In this document: in pieces, positions 57,447 to 64,000 of the stretch | How the letters are laid out: the number at the start of each line of letters is the position of its first letter | How positions within the stretch are numbered: the first letter of the stretch is position 1 | Source: Doris montereyensis | Taxonomy: Eukaryota; Mollusca; Gastropoda; Nudibranchia; Dorididae | NCBI GenBank assembly: GCA_037039925.1 | Contig: JAXRKP010000560.1 | Span: 115,322 to 179,321, forward strand | DNA: 64,000 nucleotides | Reading direction: 5' to 3' | Program-made: the position numbers and the translations under genes | Notes under the pieces: generated by a model | Told to the model about the DNA's origin: nothing | The model's database searches: none | What the model saw: only the letters and a program-made list of their open reading frames with translations

Positions 57447-57654
57447 CATCAAATATTTAAATGTGAAAAAGTCTGGCCGGACTTAAGATGGCAGTTGTGT
57501 GAATCTCCTGAAAGCTTGTAAACACTCTACTCACTATCACTTACATCCTCAGTTACAAACAATACCGATGATTCCGTCCCAAACAAATGGCTGAGATCCT
57601 TAACTGTGTGATATAGTGTAATAGAAAATCAGGCCTACTGGCCTTTTTTATTCT

Positions 57655-57715
57655 ATTTACCCACATCCACTAAGGACAAGGTGATCTCTGGGGGGGTTGC
57701 ATCTTTTTTTAAGGG
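57655..57715 (-). mobile_element. SINE (family III) tail fragment
   Basis: ATTTACCCACATCCACTAAG + GACAAGGTGATCTCTGGGGG matches the 3' part of the family III SINEs. Confidence 0.65.
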
Positions 57716-57744
57716 GGGGTTTGCAGGAAAATGAGACAAACCTA

Positions 57745-58200
57745 TTCTATCATACTAGTCATAGGGCAGTTCATTCCCGTCATAATGATATCATAAAAGA
57801 AGCTCAGTATCGATTCTTTGAGTTTTTAGAAACGATACAGGCCTATCTTTCAACACATCTATTATACAATAAAAGCCAGAAATATTGTCTACAATATGGC
57901 AAGTTGGTACTCATTTTGATTGTCACAATATGCGCTATCCAAAACAATCTTTTTGAGGATCTATTATGAATTTTGCCTTAGATCGACCGGAAAATACGGA
58001 TTATATTCCGTGCACCTATTATCAAAAGGCACCATCTCAAAATGAGTAAACGGTTGCTGGTGCACTTGAAACAGTGTCAATAAGAAATAGTTGAGAGCTT
58101 ATGATGTTTCAAAGTATTATCCTACTCTTTTCTTAGGTTTAAGGGAGAAAAATGTATTCAAATAACCGAAAATAAGAGAAAAATACGATTTTCTCAAAAT
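57745..58200 (-). repeat. Dispersed repeat family IV, copy 3 (inverted)
   Basis: Reverse complement of 32565-33030: CCTACTCTTTTCTTAGG, ATTATCAAAAGGCACCATCT, GCACTTGAAACAGTGTC, ATACAATAAAAGCCAGAA. Copies 1 and 3 are the most alike. Confidence 0.78.
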
Positions 58201-58802
58201 GCCCTTTTTTTTTTTCATTATTTACTATCTACTTTTTTTATTTCTCAGCGTATCTTCATGAAATTTGGTATGGATGATGAGTAGGAGAAAACAAAAAAAA
58301 AAAGTTTTTTTGTTATGTATTATAGTTTTGGAAATATTGAAGTTTTTGTACAATATTTTTGTATTTTTTGGTTGTTCTCATGAAACAAAAATATGCTATT
58401 TTCAATAATTCATCAAAAATCACAACATTGTACTAATGAAATCAAAAAAATGCCATTGATCTGCCATTGTATCAAATTTAGATATTGTATCAAATAAAAT
58501 CAAATAAGGTGTGTGCCATTGTATCAAATAATTGATGTGTGCCATTGTATCAAAAAGAAATTTGTTGAAAAAGCCAAAAAAAGCCTATCAATATTTAATC
58601 TATGTGAAATTTGGGTACAAAATCCAAGATGGCTGTCGTTTCCATGTCAATATTTAACGTACAAAATCCAAGAGCGTCAGGAAAAAAGATTGACATATTT
58701 CAACTCAGTACACCATGGACCTATACGTAAGTTTAACTGATAGGAACAAACGGGAACATTTTCACTCCTCTATTTATTTCTTTGTTTTCATTTTAATTTC
58801 AG
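58201..58802. other. AGXT intron 3, distal part
   Basis: AT-rich; a short repeat GTGCCATTGTATCAAA occurs three times at 58460-58560. Otherwise nothing recognised. Confidence 0.5.
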
Positions 58803-58867
58803 GATCTGTCGCCAAAAGTATTTTCAAGCCTATGGGTCAGGTTTTCACTCTGGACGAAATCGAAGAG
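58803..58867 (+). CDS. AGXT: AGXT-like coding exon 4
   Basis: Encodes (G)SVAKSIFKPMGQVFTLDEIEE, the surface segment that follows the MVERNG helix and leads into the KPVLVF strand. Acceptor TTTTAATTTCAG ends at 58802; donor is GAAGAG|GTTGGC. The 65-bp exon completes the Gly codon split from exon 3 and ends in phase 0. It sits in otherwise AT-rich intron DNA, about 290 bp before the 37-bp minisatellite. Confidence 0.88.
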
Positions 58868-59154
58868 GTTGGCGGCGTCTTCTTCTTTCTTCTTCTTTGT
58901 ATTAAGTGACCAACCGGATTCTTGAGTCCAAACTCATGATTTTTGATTTTGCGATGTTCTGTGTTTTTGCTTCTTTTGGGTTGCGTTTTTACAGAATTTA
59001 ACCTTTATTTTTTATCTCTTAATTCAATTTAAAAAAAGTTAAAACATTCAATTGAGCTTTTGTTTTAAAGCAATTTTTATAATTCTGTTTGTAAAAGCTT
59101 CAATGCTACTGCAAAGTTTAATTTCTTTCGGCAGTCCGTTGCACAGCCTTACTG

Positions 59155-60395
59155 TATGTGATTGTGTAATTGATTGGTTTTGATATTTCCTTTTGTATCT
59201 TTGTAATCAAGTAATCAATTGGTTTTGGTTCTTTTTGTATCTCTGTAATTGATTTGTTTTGGTGTTCACTCTGGTATATGTGTATCAATTGGTTTTGGTT
59301 CCTTTTATATCTTTGTAATTGATTTGTTTTGGTGTTCACTCTGGTATATGTGTAATTGATTGGTTTTGGATGTTCCTTTTATATCTTTATAATTGATTGG
59401 TTTTGGATGTTCCTTTTATATCTTTGTAATTGATTGGTTTTGGTGTTCACTCTGGTATCTGTGTTATTGATTGGTTTGTGTGGTTTGTTTTGTATCTTTG
59501 TAATTGATTGGTTTGTGTGGTTCGTTTTGTACCTTTGAAATTGATTGGTTTTGGTGGTTCATTTTGTATCTGTATAATCAATTGGTTTTGGTGGTTCATT
59601 TTGTATCTGTGTAATCAATTGGTTTTGGTGGTTCATTTTGTATATGTGTAATTGATTGGTTTTGGTGGTTCATTTTGTATCTGTGTAATCAATTGGTTTT
59701 TGTGGTTCATTTTGTATCTGTGTAAATCAATTGGTGTTGGTTGTTCATTTTGTATATGTGTAATCAATTGGTTTGTGTGGTTCGTTTTGTATCTGTGTAA
59801 TCAGTGGGTTTTGGTGGTTCATTTTGTATCTGTGTAATTGATTGGTTTTTGGTGGTTCATTTTGTATCTGTGTAATTGATTGGTTTTTGGTGGTTCGTTT
59901 TGTATCTGTGTAATCAATTGGTTTGTGTGGTTCGTTTTGTATCTGTGTAATCAATTGGTTTGTGTGGTTCGTTTTGTATCTGTGTAATCAATTGGTTTGT
60001 GTGGCTCGTTTTGGATCTGTGTAATCAATTGGTTTTGTGTGGCTCGTTTTGTATCTGTGTAATCAATTGGTTTGTGTTGTTCGTTTTGTATCTGTGTAAT
60101 CAATTGGTTTGTGTGGTTTGTTTTGTGTCTGTGTAATCAATTGGTTTGTGTGGTTTGTTTTGTATCTGTGTAATCAATTGGTTTTGGTGGTTCATTTTGT
60201 ATCTGTGTAATCAATGGGTTTTGGTGGTTCATTTTGTATATGTGTAATTGATTGGTTTTTGGTGGTTCGTTTTGTATCTGTTTAATTGATTGGTTTTTGT
60301 TGGTTCGTTTTGTATCTGTGTAATCAATTGGTTTTGGTGGTACCTTTTATATCTTTGTAATCGGTTGGTTTTGGATTTTGCTTTTATACCTTTGT
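59155..60395. repeat. 37-bp minisatellite
   Basis: About 33 units of TGTGTAATCAATTGGTTTTG + GTGGTTCATTTTGTATC. The left part (to 59460) is a longer, more diverged form with CCTTTTATATC. Two main types, GTGGTTCATTTT and GTGTGGTTCGTTTT, are clustered. Lies in AGXT intron 4, starting about 290 bp after exon 4. Confidence 0.95.
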
Positions 60396-61159
60396 AATTT
60401 TTTTTTTTTTTGGGAGGGGAAATCAAAGTGAAGATGTACTGTTCTCTATATATTCGAGTAGAACGATCATGCATCTACAAGTTTATTGCAGAAAAATGTC
60501 CATCACACTTATACTTTTTTTGTTACACAATATTTTGTAGGCGAGGTAGGCAAACACAGTCAAATGTTGATCTAAATTAGCCTAACACTGACTGAGAAGA
60601 TGGTACTGAAAACATGTATAACCGGCCAGCTATCGCCACAATCTGGGAACATGGCCTATCGATGCACCGTCGCCGAGACGGCCTAGTGTTGAGTGATGTA
60701 AGAGATGGAGGTCAACTGTTTAGGCATACAAGTATAAGAATAGAGGAATATAACAAATAACTGGTCATTATGACATCTGTTTTCACAATATTTTAGACCT
60801 AAACTTAGGTTTACAATCCTCTTTACATTGGTAACAATGCCAGAGACTGTTGAAAGAGTAAGGGGCGGCTACAACAAGGAAAACCCGTCTGACGTGTCTT
60901 ATTTGTGTTGTTATTTTCTTTTGATTTTGTGTTTCATTTTTCTTGAAATGCAGTTTGTTCTCACTAAATTTCTATCTCCTCCGTCATTTACCGACCGATT
61001 TGTATAATATTTGGCACACACGTTCCTCTCGTCAATGTTAATCGAATGACGTCAGATTTTGTTATATCTTGTAAACTTTTTGAGAACATTTTTTTTTGGT
61101 AATAAGAATGCCATTTTTGCATATAAACGATATATGTTATAAAAAAAAAAGAAAACCAC
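60396..61159. other. AGXT intron 4, unrecognised DNA
   Basis: A T-run at 60398-60412; otherwise no feature recognised. Confidence 0.5.
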
Positions 61160-61385
61160 TTCAGAAGCAGGCCATTTCATTTAAAGTCCTTCTCTAGTGC
61201 CAAGCCTGGTAGGCTCTACGTACTTACACTCTGACAGGATCTTTCTTTACCTGTAGCTGGATACTCAGTATCACCTGAGCCAAGTGAGGAAAGCAGAGTA
61301 CCTTTCCTAAGAGTACAACTTGATGGGCAAAAAAACCTGGGCCAGTTGTGTGTTTTGAACCAGTGTCAGGTTTTTCTTTACTTGT
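61160..61385 (-). mobile_element. SINE (family II) copy
   Basis: Minus strand ACACTGGTTCAAAACACACA, CTTAGGAAAGGTACTCTGCT, GGCTCAGGTGATACTGAGTA, TCCTGTCAGAGTGTAAGTAC, AATGAAATGGCCTG align with the body of the 56391 copy. The B box is altered and the 5' head is incomplete. Confidence 0.78.
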
Positions 61386-63229
61386 TTCTGGGATGTAAAT
61401 CTTTCAGATTTCCTTTGATTTAAGATTATTTGAGGTTTTCTACTTTTAACATATTTTTCTCTTAAGTTTTTTTCTTCTTTCCTCTTTTACTAAAATACTT
61501 CTATGTTCGCTGTTATGAATTGGTGAGATGGTTTAGCACAACAGGATAAAATTCCTGACTCCAGGCCCGTTGCCAATTTTCATACTAATCATAAGCAGAA
61601 GCACTCTGCTTCATTTTCACCTTCGCTTTCACGACGAACTACAATTTCCACAGTGATCTGTGAGGGCCTACTACTGACACGAGAAGATTTCAGATTTAAA
61701 AATCGGAATCCTTCTTTACTTCCTTTCAGATTTATTAGTCTGAAATCTACTAACGCATTTGTTGTGGAAATAGCCTTTTGTTCGTGCAAAGAATTTTGAG
61801 ATAGATTTAGACAATGTTGAGATGCATTGACTTGCCTCTTGTCTCTCTGCAGTCGTAGGGTTCAGTTCTGAATGTGATCTGCGGTCGATGATTTTTCATT
61901 CTTTCATTCCAGGAAAATCGAAGCTAAGTCTTTTAAGATTTCTTTTTGCGTTATTTGCGATTTATGTTATACTCCTATTTGTGGGTTATTGTGATTTCAT
62001 AGTCTCATCTAGATCTAGAGCTAGACAAGATTTAGATTGATCTGTTTGAGTGAAGTGACCTAGATTCTAGATCTAGATCTAAATTTGTATTATGACAGCT
62101 TGACATCCCTAGTCCATAGCTTTTTCCCTAGGCCATCGCTTGGGTTAGTATATCAGGGTATAAATAGATATAGCTTGTTAACAGATTAAAATTATTTCTT
62201 GCTCGACGTTCCAGAGAAATTGAGATCTAGATTCCAGTGGGATAGAGAGATCTTGAAAATAAACGCACACATCGTTGATCTAGATTCAATCTAGTAAGAT
62301 TTAGATATATCTAGAAGATCTGATTCTTATCTAGAGGCATAGAGACTACGAGAGTAGACTTAGATCTCTAGGTCTAGAATTTATGGCACCCATTTTCTTT
62401 CATAACTTTAGTAGAGCTAGAGTTAGATTTCTAGCTCTACTTGGTAACCTAGTTAATGGAATCAGAATTGATTTTGAATTTTGCTATAACTGTTATAATA
62501 ACATGCAAATCTTCGAAACAACTAACTCTAGATCTAGGTTAAAGGTAAGCTAGCTCTGGAATGTAGATCTAGACAATTTAACAAATTGGGAATGACCTGT
62601 CAAAAGTTTAGGTTTATTGATCGGGATTCACCAGTAGATGTGATTGATCTAAGTTCTATGTCTAAGAACAACTCTGGCTGTCAACTAAAGATTGCAATGA
62701 TGAATTCCTCTCTAGTTATATCAGGAAGGTTGAGAAAGATGGCATTGTATGGTGCTGTTCAGTGTCATTGTAAGTATGAGATTAAATATGGTACAGGAGG
62801 TGTTCGGTGTCTGACAGTTTCACATTTCAGAGACTTTTAGATTTTTTTTTCCATTTGTCATTTACATCCCTGTTGTTTATAAAAATGCAATTGAAATGAA
62901 ATATTTGAAAAAGAAAATTTCTCCTTTTTGGTCTTTTAATGATTTTTTATACTTATTCTCACTCTTGCGTTATGACTGAAGTCATCATAGTTGGGATAAA
63001 AATAAACCAAGCAAACAGCAAAGTTGTAAAAGAAATTATACCAACCAACCATATATATGTATTACGCAAACACCCCAAAATTATTAAAAAACTGAAATAA
63101 GACACACGCAGTCACACACACACACATTGAAAAAAACAACATATCATTGTAAGTTTTGGTGTCACATACGCCACCTCTATTTCACACATTATAATCTAAA
63201 AATTTTTTATTTTTTTATTTTTGTGACAG
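61386..63229. other. AGXT intron 4, distal part with AGATCT-rich patch
   Basis: 61995-62575 is rich in TCTAGATCTAGA-type palindromes like those at 48.9-49.1 kb. Open frames at 61589-61789 (minus) and 62586-62840 (plus) show no family motif. Confidence 0.45.
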
Positions 63230-63330
63230 GCAATCAAAGAATGTAAACCGGTGCTAGTCTTTGCCACCTATGGTGAGTCATCTGGCGGAACTGCTCAGCC
63301 CCTGGAAGGCCTCGGCAAACTTTGTCACAA
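63230..63330 (+). CDS. AGXT: AGXT-like coding exon 5 (GESSGG motif)
   Basis: Reads [20 protein letters not shown] followed by [18 protein letters not shown](T/G)G is the conserved active-site segment whose Ser contacts PLP in AGXT (human GESSTGV). Acceptor is TTTTTGTGACAG; donor is CACAA|GTCAGT, leaving two bases for the next exon beyond the window. Length 101 bp. A TA microsatellite begins about 40 bp into the next intron. The catalytic lysine expected in the SGSQK-type motif is not in the window. Confidence 0.92.
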
Positions 63331-63369
63331 GTCAGTATGACAAGCCAAGTTGATATCATACAATCTCTA

Positions 63370-63520
<151 letters not shown>

Positions 63521-63574
63521 GTGAAAGTGGAAGTCTCTAAACTAGTATAAATCCGCTGGAGGAAATTTTTTCAA

Positions 63575-63815
63575 GAGTTTCATTTGATTCGATTTACCTA
63601 CATCCACAAATACGGTGATCTCAGGAGTTTTGGTAGGATTTTGTTTTTGTTTTAATTTTGCCCGTACTGCCCTGTAAACAGCCACGGTATCTTTAACATG
63701 CACAGAGTGTTGTGATGTACGAACTGCCCTGTAAACAGCCAAGGGATCTTTAACTTGCACAGAGTGTTGTGATCTGCACACTTGACCTCCTTTTTATCGT
63801 CTGCCTCCGATGGTG
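63575..63815 (-). mobile_element. SINE (family III) copy
   Basis: Minus strand: ATCGGAGGCAGACG, AAGGAGGTCAAGTGTGCAGA, a duplicated GATCCCTTGGCTGTTTACAG / GATACCGTGGCTGTTTACAG segment, CTCCTGAGATCACCGTATTT and tail AAATCGAATCAAATG. The internal duplication of about 60 bp is specific to this copy. Confidence 0.78.
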
Positions 63816-64000
63816 GCTAAAAGGAGAACAGAGGAAGATTATTAATTGACAGAGTTCAATCAAATTATAGAAAAAGCCTTCCAAACCTCATTTTCTCCTC
63901 GGTAGACTGAGTAGGTATTTGTGCGTGTGTTTAGGCTATGATATTGTCACTCTTGTGTTTGATTTATTTTTCGAAAGGATATACAAAAAATAATTGTAAA
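63816..64000. other. AGXT intron 5, start
   Basis: AT-rich, nothing recognised. Confidence 0.5.

Noticed and set aside
62586..62840. Plus-strand 84-codon frame before AGXT exon 5
   Set aside because: Exons 4 and 5 join in phase without it; no recognisable domain.

Overview
The window is nuclear DNA of an animal, most likely an invertebrate and plausibly a mollusc. The evidence is spliced genes with GT-AG introns, non-LTR retrotransposon debris, tRNA-derived SINEs, a piggyBac-like element with TTAA target sites, and very heavy tandem-repeat content. There are no operons, ribosome binding sites or prokaryotic genes. The taxon is an inference from gene and repeat character.

Two host genes can be reconstructed. 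On the minus strand, about 8.5-42.6 kb, eight short exons encode a coiled-coil protein. Its upstream exon reads CKYCGVSYLI followed by Lys/Glu/Leu-rich heptads, which I take to be a LEKR1-like gene (leucine-, glutamate- and lysine-rich protein 1). Start and end lie outside what I can see. On the plus strand, 49.4-63.3 kb, five coding exons encode the N-terminal half of a serine-pyruvate / alanine-glyoxylate aminotransferase (AGXT). The gene runs off the right edge before its catalytic lysine.

Layout: 1-3.3 kb, AT-rich duplicated DNA with decayed minus-strand coding sequence. 3.3-6.3 kb, GT-rich minisatellite and two LINE fragments. 6.3-9.4 kb, about 40-bp minisatellite, a CTT tract and two LEKR1-like exons. 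9.4-26.4 kb, one large intron with 33-, 26-, 71- and 29-bp arrays; the 29-bp array alone is about 12.8 kb. 26.4-31 kb, three exons, SINEs, a 56-bp minisatellite made from a SINE tail, and a GAA tract. 31-36 kb, LINE endonuclease relic, 45-bp array, GAA tract, one exon, 39-bp array, one exon. 36-40 kb, 31-bp satellite. 40.2-40.9 kb, piggyBac-like element. 42.4 kb, the CKYC exon. 43-45.1 kb, TE relics and a 38-bp array. 45-49.4 kb, mostly featureless AT-rich DNA with a GA tract. 49.4-64 kb, AGXT exons separated by introns holding a nested DNA transposon, a pyrimidine-rich array, CTA tracts around an inverted SINE pair, more SINEs, a 37-bp array and a TA tract.

The strongest theme is that every intron I can define in the LEKR1-like gene carries its own unrelated tandem array. 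At least one array can be traced to the 3' tail of a neighbouring SINE. Tandem arrays make up roughly 27 kb of the 64 kb. Several junctions look like interleaved mosaics of two repeats, and two LEKR1-like exons show apparent single-base frame breaks, so local assembly or base accuracy needs caution.
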